A stretch of DNA of 64,000 nucleotides. It comes from Brumimicrobium sp051745635 (GTDB lineage Bacteria > Bacteroidota > Bacteroidia > Flavobacteriales_D > Crocinitomicaceae). A program made the translations under genes and the position numbers. A model generated the notes under the pieces. It was not told where the DNA came from. It made no database searches and saw nothing but the letters and a program-made list of their open reading frames with translations. Position 1 is the first letter of the stretch. Each line of letters begins with the position of its first letter. Location of the stretch: assembly GCA_051745635.1 (NCBI GenBank), contig JBNJEH010000002.1, positions 1 to 64,000 on the forward strand, in the 5' to 3' direction. Of the stretch, positions 24,563 to 33,893 are shown in pieces.

Positions 24563-25120
24563 CTAAAACCATTTCTGCTGGAGGCAGTCGCGAAGTAATA
24601 ATTTTGCGCGGTGAACAATGACCCAAAAGTTAGACGAGGAGACATCGTACTCCTTACAAATGACCTCACCTTTTTTCTGATCCATGTATTTGGCATTCAT
24701 AATTGCTTTACTTCGAGGTGGCAGCTGCTCCAAACAGCGGTGAACTTCATCTATTTGCTCGTTCTCCGTAATCTGATCTTCGGCACTGTCGACGGACTGT
24801 GTTGGAGCGTTTTCTAAAACCCACGTTCCATCGTCGCGACCACCTTCGTGAAAAAAGTGTGAGGCAACGTCCGTTTTTCGCACCTTCTGCTTTCTCCAGT
24901 AATCGATAATCTTGCGCTTTAAAATACTGACCAACCACGTGCGCGGTGCGCTTCTCCCTTCAAAACTATCCACGTTTTTCAACGCTGACATGTAAGTTTC
25001 CTGGATAAAATCGAGGGCCTTGTGACGGTCATCAACTTGCGTCATCGCATAACGCAATAAATAATCGCCATGTTCGTCCACCCATTTTTCTACATCCTCC
25101 TTACTATACATGGTTCTCAT
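24563..25120 (-). CDS. ECF-type RNA polymerase sigma factor
   Basis: 185 residues. Region 2 (about 10-75) with LLRYAMTQVDD, DFIQETYMSALKN and RTWLVSILKRKIIDYWRK; a charged linker of about 55 residues; region 4 (about 125-175) with LEQLPPRSKAIMNAKYMD and KEYDVSSSNFWVIVHRAKLLLRDCL. Directs RNA polymerase to stress promoters. The following gene is a coupled ZAS-type anti-sigma, so this is a self-contained switch. It resembles the unnamed sigma-70 subfamily catalogued as TIGR02943 from memory; not verified. A second Met at 25111 is an alternative start. Confidence 0.85.
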   Translation of the reverse strand: MRTMYSKEDVEKWVDEHGDYLLRYAMTQVDDRHKALDFIQETYMSALKNVDSFEGRSAPRTWLVSILKRKIIDYWRKQKVRKTDVASHFFHEGGRDDGTWVLENAPTQSVDSAEDQITENEQIDEVHRCLEQLPPRSKAIMNAKYMDQKKGEVICKEYDVSSSNFWVIVHRAKLLLRDCLQQKWF

Positions 25121-25133
25121 CTGTTCTTCCTCG

Positions 25134-25141
25134 CAAATTTA
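25134..25141 (-). promoter_or_regulatory. -7 box of the sigma/anti-sigma operon
   Basis: Minus-strand TAAATTTG ends 13 nt before the sigma factor start codon; it fits TAnnTTTG but lacks a -33 partner at normal distance. Confidence 0.4.
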
Positions 25142-25321
25142 AAACAAATACAGAAAGTAAGACTTTACAATAATTGTTTTATTTATAATCGTTTAAAGAA
25201 GGCATTTAACCACTCTATTGATTCTGGGGCAGGCTAAAACTTGCGTCTCTCTCCAGGAAAAATTAATTCAATGACTGCACCTCACATTTATCCGGACCTT
25301 TTTGTAACTTCGCTGTAAAGA

Positions 25322-26926
25322 ATGGTGTTAAACTACAACCTTCCATATCGACTCATCGTTTTTTTCGTTTTTGCGAGTCTGACGCTCCAGGGACAGGTGC
25401 TCAAACATTACGATGATTTTGACATGTACTGGGCAGAACGCTTCCGGGATCGGTGTACAATTGAAAAAATTATTTATACCAGCAAAAAAGAGTACACAGC
25501 TGTGACCAGTCGCACGTACTTCTATAATTTTTTCAGCGCCAACCATCGCCGTTACTTTTTTGAGCCTATCGATAACATGCAGCTCACCAACAGTGAACGC
25601 ATCCAACTATATGGAGGTGGTAAAAAAAGTGCTTTTCGCGACTTTGCCGTATTCAACAATCAGCTTTTATTCGTTAGCGAACGCAAGCCTTTTCTTAGTA
25701 AAAATATCGCCACGTATTACCATATCTACAACCCCGATGAGCGCGTTAAAGAAAACCACGGATTCCCCATTGCTTCGTTTGATATTCCGCGGACGTTCAG
25801 ACAGTCTAACATCCATGTCGTCAACAGCACTGATCAAACTGCAGCGGCTTATTTTTCCGTCCTCCCCGGAGATTTGAATGATTTTCCCCGCTATCATTTT
25901 GCGATTTTCGACAGTACACAGCGAATGGTCAATCAAGGCAGCGCCATTTTACCGTACCGAAGACGATCGCTGGATTTTAAGCGCTATTTCCTGACTTCGG
26001 GTGGTATTTTCTTAGCCATTGCAGATTTATCCTGGAGCGACAACAGCAATCGCAGTACAAAAAACGTCGTCTTTATGAACGTCGACAATGAGCTCATAGA
26101 AATCGATGTTGACCATCGCCAACACACTTTGCGCGATGTTGAATGCACCGAAAGCGGGGATCACATCGTATTGTCAGGACTCTATTCAGAAGACGATCTC
26201 CCCGGAATACGCGGTATCTTTATGATCAAAATTGATCCATTCGGTGATGTACTGGAGCGCTGTTATAAACCATTCACACAGGATTTTATCGTCCAGGCGG
26301 CTTCCTCCTTTGATGCACCACGAACTTACGACAAGCAATCGCTTCCCGAAGGCATTGGCAATTACAGGATGCAATCGCTGCGCACACTCCCCGATGGTAC
26401 GATTTTGGGGACGGCTGAACACCACGCCATTGAAGAACGCATTAGCGGAGCAGGAGCACCCGGCACCAATCGCCTCGACACGTATTATTACAGAAATGGT
26501 ATCATCGTTTACAAGTTGAGCGCCGCAGGAAAATTATTGTGGAACCAATTTATTCCTAAACGACAGCAATCAATGAACGACAATGGGTATTACTTATCTT
26601 TTACTGAAATCTACCACAATAATGCCCTGTATCTTCTTTTTAATGATCATCTCAAGAATTATGAAGAAAACCATTCCTTCGCGCACCCTTCTTCTGTTAA
26701 AACCGCTGTATTAAATAACTGGAGAAACACCATTGCCGTTACAAAGATCAACGCGGACAACGGAGCACAACGACGCTGGTCTACTTTAAACAAAAATGAT
26801 TTGAGAACATTACTCGTCCCTCAACGCTGTGTCGAAAACCGACTGAAGAATGAATTATTTTTATACGCCAATTCGGGCAACCGCCACCGTTTTGGTCAAC
26901 TCAATTTTGTCAACAAATCGGAGTAA
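25322..26926 (+). CDS. Secreted protein of unknown function, probably a beta-propeller
   Basis: 534 residues. Signal peptide ending near LQGQ (about 23). The remainder is beta-rich with repeating sheet-like segments (for example HIVLSGLYSEDDLPGIRGIFMIKIDPFGDVL and GIIVYKLSAAGKLLWNQFIP) that resemble blades of a propeller like those in delta-60/PQQ-type repeat proteins. No catalytic motif or sorting domain was recognised. It starts about 200 nt after the divergent sigma factor gene, so regulation by that sigma factor is possible but not shown. Confidence 0.6.
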   Translation: MVLNYNLPYRLIVFFVFASLTLQGQVLKHYDDFDMYWAERFRDRCTIEKIIYTSKKEYTAVTSRTYFYNFFSANHRRYFFEPIDNMQLTNSERIQLYGGGKKSAFRDFAVFNNQLLFVSERKPFLSKNIATYYHIYNPDERVKENHGFPIASFDIPRTFRQSNIHVVNSTDQTAAAYFSVLPGDLNDFPRYHFAIFDSTQRMVNQGSAILPYRRRSLDFKRYFLTSGGIFLAIADLSWSDNSNRSTKNVVFMNVDNELIEIDVDHRQHTLRDVECTESGDHIVLSGLYSEDDLPGIRGIFMIKIDPFGDVLERCYKPFTQDFIVQAASSFDAPRTYDKQSLPEGIGNYRMQSLRTLPDGTILGTAEHHAIEERISGAGAPGTNRLDTYYYRNGIIVYKLSAAGKLLWNQFIPKRQQSMNDNGYYLSFTEIYHNNALYLLFNDHLKNYEENHSFAHPSSVKTAVLNNWRNTIAVTKINADNGAQRRWSTLNKNDLRTLLVPQRCVENRLKNELFLYANSGNRHRFGQLNFVNKSE

Positions 26927-27043
26927 ACCCTTCCGTTGAAACACTCTTCCTGCCATATTGATCGAAAACCTCTACAACCACATTCGCCATAAGAAAGAAA
27001 ATACTTAACTTAGATTCTTCTAAAGAAATAGCACCAGAAGAAA

Positions 27044-27832
27044 ATGATTAAACAAACAAGCGAAACTTTCAATCTGAATTGGTTTTATTTTCTGATCGCA
27101 TTAGGATGCTTTCAAGTTCAAACCTGGGCACAGCGCGATATTAGCGATGAAGCAATCGGAACTCCATACGTGGGTGTTCAATACGGATTAAATGAAACTG
27201 GAGGTGATTTAGCGGATCGTTACGGCATCACAAATGCACTCGGCGTATACGCGGGTTATAAAACAAAAGGCAACTGGATGTTCGGATTGGATGGGAATTA
27301 TCTGTTTGGAAACGATATTCGTATCGACGGGTTATTGGATAATGTCAAGGATTCCAAAGGTCAGTATGTGAACACATCTGGAGAACCGGGGATCGTACTT
27401 TTATTTAATAGGGGATTTCACGCGAATGTCTCTATTGGTAAAATATTCCCCGTCCTCAGTCCCAACCCCAATTCGGGCATTATGGTTCAGTTGAGCGCGG
27501 GTTACCTCTGGCATCGTTTGCGCATCGAAACACAGGAGGATGATATACCACAACTTCAAGGGGATTACCGCAAAGGTTATGATCGATTGACGATTGGAGC
27601 AAATACAGGTCAATTTATCGGCTACAGTTTTATGGCTAATCAGGGGATTCTTAATTTTTATGGTGGTTTTTATATGCAACAGGGTTTTACGCGCAACCAG
27701 CGATCCGCTTTTTGGGATCATCCGAACCAGAAAGTTTCTCAGGATCTTCGCATTGAGCATATGTACGGTTTCCGCGTTGGATGGATAATACCCATTTACA
27801 AAAGGCAACCAAAAGATTATTACTACAATTAA
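27044..27832 (+). CDS. Outer membrane beta-barrel protein of unknown function
   Basis: 262 residues. Signal peptide ending near TWAQ (about 29). The mature part alternates aromatic beta strands with polar turns (PYVGVQYGLNETGG, ALGVYAGYKTKGNWMFGLDGNYLFGND, GIMVQLSAGYLWHRLRI, MYGFRVGWIIPIYK), ending in a strand near the C-terminus, as in small Bacteroidota outer membrane barrels. It ends 3 nt before the waaA start, so the two are co-transcribed and an LPS or outer-membrane link is plausible. Confidence 0.65.
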   Translation: MIKQTSETFNLNWFYFLIALGCFQVQTWAQRDISDEAIGTPYVGVQYGLNETGGDLADRYGITNALGVYAGYKTKGNWMFGLDGNYLFGNDIRIDGLLDNVKDSKGQYVNTSGEPGIVLLFNRGFHANVSIGKIFPVLSPNPNSGIMVQLSAGYLWHRLRIETQEDDIPQLQGDYRKGYDRLTIGANTGQFIGYSFMANQGILNFYGGFYMQQGFTRNQRSAFWDHPNQKVSQDLRIEHMYGFRVGWIIPIYKRQPKDYYYN

Positions 27833-27835
27833 CCG

Positions 27836-29050
27836 ATGTTTTATTCGACTGGGATATATTTATACGGTGCTGTTATTCGCATTGCCGCAGAATTGGGCAA
27901 TCAAAAAGCAAAAAAGTGGGTGAATGGCAGACGTCATTGGTCAACTAAACTACCTCAAACGAACGGAAAACGAGTGACCTGGTTCCATTGTGCCTCATTG
28001 GGAGAATACGATCAGGGACTGCCAGTCATGGAGGCGTGGAAACAACAATTCCCGGATGATTTTATACTCGTGACGTTTTTCAGTCCTTCCGGCTATGAAA
28101 ATAAAGCGGATCAATCTATTGGTGATGCCACTTGCTATCTCCCGCTCGATACACCTGCGAACGCGCGCAAATTTATTGAACATTTCAAACCGCAACACGC
28201 GTTCTTTATAAAATATGAATATTGGGTGAATTTTATCAATTCTGCCGCGCAAACTGATTGTTCTATCTATGGTCTCAGCGCCATTTTTCGGCCCTCACAG
28301 CGGTTTTTTAGTTGGTACGGTGCGCTGTTTAGAAAAGCATTGCGCCAGTTCGACTATTTTTTTGTACAAAACCAATCGAGTCGGGATTTATTGGCTTCCA
28401 TAGGCATCAATGATGTTAGCGTTACCGGAGACACCCGCTTCGACCGCGTAATGAAACGCGTGGAAAATCACAGCGAGCAGCCAGTCATCCGTCAGTGGAC
28501 CAACCGGGAGACAGTTTTTGTCATGGGGAGTTCCTGGCCCGTCGATGAAGAAATGATTATTCCATTCATCAACAGCGGAAAAATCCAATCAAAGATCATT
28601 ATTGCTCCGCACGAAGTTGACGAAAGTCACATTAAAACGATTGAAAAACAACTGGCGGTTCCTTCTGAACGCTATACGAAAATCGATGCATCCGTCGGCG
28701 TTCAAGCTTCCACACAGGTTCTGATACTGGACTGTATCGGTTTACTGGCTTCTGCTTATAAATATGGAACGATCGCTTATGTCGGCGGCGCCTTCAAAAC
28801 AGGGCTGCACAACATTTTAGAGCCGGCGGCGTTTGGATTACCGGTAATTTTTGGTCCGCATCACGATAAGTTCCCCGAAGCTCAATTATTTATAGATCAA
28901 AAAATTGGGCAATCCATTAACAGTTCCGATGCATTTTATGCCGCCTACTCTCATTTTTCAGCGATCGACGACATTTCGAGTCGCGTTGAACAGGTGATGC
29001 TCGCACAACGCGGAGCGACTTCAGCAATTATGGAATATTTCAGCCAATAG
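27836..29050 (+). CDS. waaA: 3-deoxy-D-manno-octulosonic acid (Kdo) transferase
   Basis: 404 residues, GT30 family. Seen: N-terminal membrane-proximal helix, WFHCASLGEYDQGLPVMEAW with the family's catalytic glutamate in SLGE, the KYEYWVNF motif, SAIFRPSQRFFSWYG, TGDTRFDRV, and the C-terminal AYVGGAFKTGLHNILEPAAFGLPVIFGPH that binds the CMP-Kdo donor. It adds Kdo to lipid A precursor, so the cell makes LPS. Overlap-free but only 3 nt after the outer membrane protein gene. Confidence 0.93.
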   Translation: MFYSTGIYLYGAVIRIAAELGNQKAKKWVNGRRHWSTKLPQTNGKRVTWFHCASLGEYDQGLPVMEAWKQQFPDDFILVTFFSPSGYENKADQSIGDATCYLPLDTPANARKFIEHFKPQHAFFIKYEYWVNFINSAAQTDCSIYGLSAIFRPSQRFFSWYGALFRKALRQFDYFFVQNQSSRDLLASIGINDVSVTGDTRFDRVMKRVENHSEQPVIRQWTNRETVFVMGSSWPVDEEMIIPFINSGKIQSKIIIAPHEVDESHIKTIEKQLAVPSERYTKIDASVGVQASTQVLILDCIGLLASAYKYGTIAYVGGAFKTGLHNILEPAAFGLPVIFGPHHDKFPEAQLFIDQKIGQSINSSDAFYAAYSHFSAIDDISSRVEQVMLAQRGATSAIMEYFSQ

Positions 29051-29059
29051 CTACTCGCA

Positions 29060-29746
29060 TCAATTATCGATATAAACTTCCATGGGAGCGCTGTCGTAGC
29101 GCGAAACTATAACTCCACCTGCACTGGTGACATCCAGCGCTTCTTCAGTTTTCGCACGTCTAAGATACATCGTCGCTTCTTCCAGACCGAGATCGCTCAA
29201 TTTATCCTGCGTAAGATTGACCGATGTTGAATTGACACCCGACTGTGTAAAAACCACCACATCGTTTTCTCCATTGCCATCAATTGTCACCGTAATTACC
29301 TCACCTTCCTGGAGCGGGTCGCCATCCCATTCCAGCATAAAATTCGAAGATCGCGACAGCGTATCTATAGCACCATCGAAATCAATGGAAGGGACTAAAT
29401 CGATTGTATTGGAGTATTCGTTTTCGTCGGTATCCGTATATTGAAAATTTACATTACCCACAACACCGTTTTCTTCCGTTTCATAATAAGCCAATGCCTG
29501 TTTGAACGGCATGAGCTCACCATTAGCCAGAACTTCAGCAGGATCCACGAGTTCGAGCTTTGTACCCGTAGCATTGCTGAATTGAAAATGTGCTCTGGAA
29601 TAAGTCACATCTTTTTCCGCATTGTATTCCACGACGTAGCGGGTGTATATTTTGTCCTGATCGACAGTATCCGAATCTTCCCTTTTACAGGAAAATACCG
29701 TTACCAAAAGAATTGTAATAGTAATTGTAGCAATCGTTTTATTCAT
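29060..29746 (-). CDS. Lipoprotein of unknown function
   Basis: 228 residues from the ATG at 29746. Signal peptide with lipobox VFSC (Cys20) and a KREDSD-type acidic tether. The mature part is beta-rich and acidic, reads like one or two Ig-like/carbohydrate-binding-type sandwiches, and has no recognised family. A good promoter lies just upstream and inside the longer open frame, supporting this start. It converges on waaA with 9 nt between the stop codons. Confidence 0.65.
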   Translation of the reverse strand: MNKTIATITITILLVTVFSCKREDSDTVDQDKIYTRYVVEYNAEKDVTYSRAHFQFSNATGTKLELVDPAEVLANGELMPFKQALAYYETEENGVVGNVNFQYTDTDENEYSNTIDLVPSIDFDGAIDTLSRSSNFMLEWDGDPLQEGEVITVTIDGNGENDVVVFTQSGVNSTSVNLTQDKLSDLGLEEATMYLRRAKTEEALDVTSAGGVIVSRYDSAPMEVYIDN

Positions 29747-29765
29747 AGCGCGTATATTTTGACAC

Positions 29766-29795
29766 CAAAAATACACAATATTCCAGTATTTCAAA
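29766..29795 (-). promoter_or_regulatory. Promoter of the lipoprotein gene
   Basis: Minus-strand TTTG (29795-29792), 18 nt, TATTTTTG (29773-29766): near-perfect match to the Bacteroidota consensus, about 20 nt before the start codon at 29746. Confidence 0.65.
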
Positions 29796-29831
29796 AATAA
29801 ACGCTATTCTTAAGAGCTGAATACCACTCAA

Positions 29832-30551
29832 TTAATCGCGACCACCGAGCAAATGAAGTAATGACAAAAACAGGTTGACAAATAAAATATAGAGCGTCAA
29901 TCCACCCATCAATCCCATTTTCTGTTTATTCGCTTTTGAAATTTCAGGATCCTGAGCGATAGCTTTCAACTTCTGCATTTCCCAGGCGGTTAATCCCGTA
30001 AAAACAAATACGCCAACAATAGAAATTAAATAACCGAGCCAGGTACTCCCCAGAAACATATTCACAATAGCCGCGATGAAGATACCGATAAAGGCCATGT
30101 ACAACAAGCTTCCCATCTTAGATAGATCCACAGTCGTCGTGTAGCCTAAAATAGCCATAGCAGCAAATGCGCCGGCGGTAACGAAAAATGTCGTGGCTAT
30201 ATCACCGATACTGTACACGAAAAAAATGGACGCCAGGGAAGCTCCGATCAGCGAGGAATAGAGAATAAAAAGTCCCAGCAGCGTGCCCATGGAGTATTTG
30301 TGAAACTTCGCCTGAATAAGAAAGACCAAGCCCAGTGGCGCAAAGGCTACCACGTAGAAGAGCGGACTCACTCCACCCGTTTCCGCGTTCACAAACCATT
30401 GCTGGAATAATCCTGAACTCGCTAAAAACCAAGATACTGCACCCGAAACGACGAGCGCCATGAACATATAAGTGTAAACACCTGTGAAAAATTCTTTTAC
30501 CTCTGCTTTAGAAGAAACTTGTGACTGTTCTGCATCTAAAAAATTTTCCAT
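29832..30551 (-). CDS. Bax inhibitor-1/YccA family membrane protein
   Basis: 239 residues with seven hydrophobic helices. N-terminal FFTGVYTYMFMALVVSGAVSWF and the C-terminal GLTAWEMQKLKAIAQD and GGLTLYILFVNLFLSLLHLLGGRD are family landmarks. Bacterial members act as pH-sensitive calcium leak channels or interact with FtsH (YccA); the role here is not known. Single gene; TATCTTAG at 30571-30578 (minus strand) is a possible -7 box. Confidence 0.9.
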   Translation of the reverse strand: MENFLDAEQSQVSSKAEVKEFFTGVYTYMFMALVVSGAVSWFLASSGLFQQWFVNAETGGVSPLFYVVAFAPLGLVFLIQAKFHKYSMGTLLGLFILYSSLIGASLASIFFVYSIGDIATTFFVTAGAFAAMAILGYTTTVDLSKMGSLLYMAFIGIFIAAIVNMFLGSTWLGYLISIVGVFVFTGLTAWEMQKLKAIAQDPEISKANKQKMGLMGGLTLYILFVNLFLSLLHLLGGRD

Positions 30552-30669
30552 AACTTTTTATTTTGCGCTACTAAGATAGTTGATTTTCGCTTGAACACTT
30601 CTTAAAAAAAGCAAATTCAATCCTAAAGGAAATAAATGTTGCCTGCCACTCTTTTTTTTCTCCAGTGAA

Positions 30670-31056
30670 TTACGATGACTCATTTTTCCATTCGAGGAAG
30701 GAAGCTATGGCTCTGCGGTCTTTTTTGGTGGGTTTACCCGTTCCGTGGTGGCGATAAGAAGATTGTGCCGCCCGAAAAGTTTTGTACTTATCGATTTCCT
30801 CCTGCGGCGTAATGTCGCGTATATAATTTTCAACCAACTTAGCTCCTACCCTATTCGACAAAATTTCTTTGACGACATAGGAAAATGTAGAGGTGTGTTT
30901 TCTAATTCCAACTTCATCGCCTTCCTGCACCTCTTTTGATGGTTTTACCTGTTCACCATTGAGCAATACCTTTCCTTTTTTAACTTTTTCTGTGGCCTTC
31001 GAGCGCGTTTTACTGAGCCTTACGCACCAAATAAATTTGTCGATTCTAACACTCAT
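30670..31056 (-). CDS. hslR: Heat shock protein 15-like S4 RNA-binding protein
   Basis: 128 residues. S4 domain at the N-terminus (VRIDKFIWCVRLSKTRSKATEKVKKGKVLLNGEQVKPSKEVQEGD split over two motifs), followed by a basic tail with KKDRRAIASFL. Family member Hsp15 binds free 50S subunits that carry stalled nascent chains and helps recycle them. Its ATG overlaps the stop of the upstream YjbR gene by 4 nt (ATGA-type overlap), so it is the last gene of the desaturase operon. Confidence 0.85.
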   Translation of the reverse strand: MSVRIDKFIWCVRLSKTRSKATEKVKKGKVLLNGEQVKPSKEVQEGDEVGIRKHTSTFSYVVKEILSNRVGAKLVENYIRDITPQEEIDKYKTFRAAQSSYRHHGTGKPTKKDRRAIASFLEWKNESS

Positions 31057-31400
31057 AAAATCGTTTTTTGCTTTTTCTTCGAAAACGTTTGAATGACACT
31101 TTCGTAGGAATGATCTATGAGCTGCAACAATAATTCAGTTCCTACATCGCTATTCAAATAGACCGTATTCCAGTGTTTTTTACTCATGTGGTACCCCGGA
31201 TGGACACCCTCATAATGTTCTCTGAGTTCGATTGCCCGTTCAGGGTCACATTTGAGATTTGCCGATTGCCCCTCCTCTAAATCGAGTAAAGCAAACATCT
31301 TTCCCGCCACTTTAAAGACCAAAGTGTGTTCATTAAATGGAAAAGACTCATTCACATGAGCCTTTTCTAAACAATATTCTCTGAAATGAACGACGTCCAT
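31053..31400 (-). CDS. MmcQ/YjbR family protein
   Basis: 115 residues. The short start VVHFREYCLEKAHVNESFPFN, central KVAGKMFALLDLEE and C-terminal HMSKKHWNTVYLNSDV match the MmcQ/YjbR family, which has a double-wing DNA-binding-like fold and no settled function. Sits 2 nt downstream of the desaturase gene and overlaps hslR by 4 nt. Confidence 0.85.
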   Translation of the reverse strand: MDVVHFREYCLEKAHVNESFPFNEHTLVFKVAGKMFALLDLEEGQSANLKCDPERAIELREHYEGVHPGYHMSKKHWNTVYLNSDVGTELLLQLIDHSYESVIQTFSKKKQKTIL

Positions 31401-31402
31401 TT

Positions 31403-32515
31403 TTAATTTAACTCCTTAGCACCCATCTCATCCTGACGTCCCAATTTCTTTAACATCTGGGTATGGCTTTTGAGCGCACCAGCGAAAGTTTTCTCAGAAT
31501 TATAGGGCAGATTAAATTCTTCGGCCGTATCCTTTACAATTTTAGAAATCTTTTTGTAATGCACGTGGCATATATTCGGGAACAAATGGTGTTCAATTTG
31601 AAAGTTCAATCCACCTACATACCAGCTGAACAACTTACTTTTAGGCGCAAAATTAGAAGTGTTCAACAATTGACTCACGGCCCAATCCGCTTTAATGTTC
31701 CCTGATTCATCCGGCATTGGATAACTCGCAGAAGGGACTACGTGTGCCGGTTGGAAAATCGATCCCAAAATTACACCAGAGATATAATGCATCAAAATGA
31801 ATCCTAAAACTATGAAGTACCAGGAAACAGGTGAAAAGATTAAAGGAAGTACCAAAAAGACAGCATAATAAGCAACTTTAGATATGATCGTATTGATCAA
31901 CAACCGTTTAAAAGAGTTCGTTTGGGTTTGGGTCAGCCCCATTTTGCGGTAACGCATGATTTGTTTGAAATCCTTCACCGTAATCCACAACAACGTCATC
32001 ATGCCGTACAAAAACCATGCATATATATGTTGGTACTTATGCACTGGTTTTCGTTCTTCGTGCGGACTAAAACGCAACACTGATCCCGGATCAATGTCTT
32101 CGTCCATCCCTGTAACATTTGTATAGGTATGGTGCAACACATTGTGCTGAATACGCCACATCACGTCACTCCCTCCTGCTAAATGAAGAAGTAGACTAAA
32201 AAAGGTGTTGACCCGTTTATTTTTGGAATAAGCTCCGTGATTTGCATCATGCATGATCGACAAACCGATACCCGACATTCCAAAACCCATCAGAATCCAC
32301 ATGACAAACATGAGCCAGGTGGAATCAACGACCGTCAGCATGAGTGTAAATGGAACCAAATAAAGCGCAATCATAAAGATTGACTTCATAACCATGGCTG
32401 TATTTCCGTATCTCGAGATGTCATTCTCTTTGAAATACCCTCTTACACGACGCTGTAGCGTCTTGTAAAACTCGACATTTTGCGATCGATCGAAACGAAT
32501 GTTTTTATATTGCAT
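31403..32515 (-). CDS. Fatty acid desaturase (acyl-lipid/linoleoyl-CoA type)
   Basis: 370 residues, integral membrane. The three histidine boxes that bind the di-iron centre are present: HDANH (89-93), HNVLHH (124-129) and QIEHH (306-310). The Gln in the third box is characteristic of front-end (delta-5/6-type) desaturases, but no cytochrome b5 domain is fused, so a separate electron donor is needed. Introduces double bonds into membrane acyl chains. First gene of an operon with yjbR-like and hslR genes, an arrangement hinting at co-regulation in the cold; this last point is inference. Confidence 0.9.
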   Translation of the reverse strand: MQYKNIRFDRSQNVEFYKTLQRRVRGYFKENDISRYGNTAMVMKSIFMIALYLVPFTLMLTVVDSTWLMFVMWILMGFGMSGIGLSIMHDANHGAYSKNKRVNTFFSLLLHLAGGSDVMWRIQHNVLHHTYTNVTGMDEDIDPGSVLRFSPHEERKPVHKYQHIYAWFLYGMMTLLWITVKDFKQIMRYRKMGLTQTQTNSFKRLLINTIISKVAYYAVFLVLPLIFSPVSWYFIVLGFILMHYISGVILGSIFQPAHVVPSASYPMPDESGNIKADWAVSQLLNTSNFAPKSKLFSWYVGGLNFQIEHHLFPNICHVHYKKISKIVKDTAEEFNLPYNSEKTFAGALKSHTQMLKKLGRQDEMGAKELN

Positions 32516-32663
32516 AAAACGTAATTAATTGTTCTAACCAAATAGAATAATGTATACAAAGATAGAAAAAAATCAATTAACATTTTAGGTAAACACGCAT
32601 TTAAATGGTAAAAAATCACAATTTACCCTGCAAATAACAGGGGTGATGACTAAAAGATTCTCT

Positions 32664-32671
32664 TATTTTTG
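32664..32671 (+). promoter_or_regulatory. -7 box of pgk
   Basis: TATTTTTG fits TAnnTTTG and ends 16 nt before the pgk ATG at 32688. It lies within an upstream frame extension, which supports the later start. No clear -33 box. Confidence 0.45.
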
Positions 32672-32687
32672 TCGAAAAATTAGAAAC

Positions 32688-33881
32688 ATGAGCTCTATAA
32701 AAGACATCGCTTTTAACGGAAAACGTGCTCTCATTCGCGTTGACTTCAACGTACCACTGAATCGGGACGGTGTAGTGACAGACGCAACGCGGATCAAAGC
32801 TGCTTTACCCACTATTAATTACGTCTTGAACAATGGTGGAAGTGTCGTTTTAATGTCGCATTTAGGTCGACCGAAAGCGAAGCGGGAAAATAAATTCTCA
32901 TTGCAACACCTGGTCAAACCGTTAAAGGAACTACTCGGTAAAGACGTTCAGTTCGTGGCAGATTGTATCGGTGATGAAGCTGTGCAAGCCACTTCAAAAA
33001 TGAATCGCGGAGCTGTTATTTTATTGGAAAATTTACGATTCCACGGCGGGGAAAAATCAGGAGATGATGCCTTTGCCAAACAACTGGCTCAGCACGGAGA
33101 TTGCTATATAAATGACGCTTTTGGTACCGCACACCGCGACCACGCCAGTACATCGAGAATTGCTCAGTTCTTTCAAAACAACAAATACTTTGGTCTATTG
33201 CTCGAAAAGGAGATCAAAGCGATTGATGAAGTTATTCGCAGTAATGCATCTCCAAAACTCGCCATTATCGGCGGTGCAAAGGTCAGTTCAAAAATTACCG
33301 TAATAGAAAATCTACTCGACGCTATCGACGCACTCATCATTGGTGGTGGGATGGCGTATACTTTTGTAAAAGCAAAAGGTGGCGCAATCGGCAATTCATT
33401 GGTAGAGGACGATTACCTGGAAACAGCCCGTACTTTACTCCAAAAAGCTCAGGAGAAGAATGTGACTGTTCACCTGCCACTGGACACCGTTGCTGCAGAT
33501 GACTTCAACAATGAAGCCAACCGGAAAACCGTTCCTATCGATGCGATTGAGGAAGGCTGGATGGGACTGGACATCGGTCCAAAGTCGATTACCCATTTTG
33601 AGGATGATGTTATTCAAAAAGCTAAAACCATTCTGTGGAACGGTCCTATGGGCGTATTTGAAATGAGCAATTTTCAAAAAGGAACCGTCAGCATTGCGCA
33701 GGCACTAGCGCAGGCCACTGAAAATGGCGCTTACACTCTCGTGGGAGGAGGCGATTCTGTCGCTGCTCTCAACAAATTTGAACTCGCCGACAAGGTTAGC
33801 TATGTTTCTACTGGTGGCGGGGCGCTGCTGGAGTATCTCGAAGGCAAATCGCTGCCCGGGATTAAAGCTATTCTAACATAA
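32688..33881 (+). CDS. pgk: Phosphoglycerate kinase
   Basis: 397 residues, normal length. Visible: RVDFNVPLNRDGVVTDATRI (signature and 3PG-binding), SHLGRPKAK, LLENLRFHGGEKSGD, the hinge and nucleotide-binding IIGGAKVSSKI, WNGPMGVFEMSNF, and the GGGDSVAAL loop near the C-terminus. Transfers phosphate from 1,3-bisphosphoglycerate to ADP in glycolysis. The ATG at 32688 is preferred over one at 32643, which would add 15 residues upstream of the -7 box. Followed by a hairpin at 33900-33935. eno is 3.6 kb away in a different unit. Confidence 0.95.
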   Translation: MSSIKDIAFNGKRALIRVDFNVPLNRDGVVTDATRIKAALPTINYVLNNGGSVVLMSHLGRPKAKRENKFSLQHLVKPLKELLGKDVQFVADCIGDEAVQATSKMNRGAVILLENLRFHGGEKSGDDAFAKQLAQHGDCYINDAFGTAHRDHASTSRIAQFFQNNKYFGLLLEKEIKAIDEVIRSNASPKLAIIGGAKVSSKITVIENLLDAIDALIIGGGMAYTFVKAKGGAIGNSLVEDDYLETARTLLQKAQEKNVTVHLPLDTVAADDFNNEANRKTVPIDAIEEGWMGLDIGPKSITHFEDDVIQKAKTILWNGPMGVFEMSNFQKGTVSIAQALAQATENGAYTLVGGGDSVAALNKFELADKVSYVSTGGGALLEYLEGKSLPGIKAILT

Positions 33882-33893
33882 GGCAGTAAAAAA

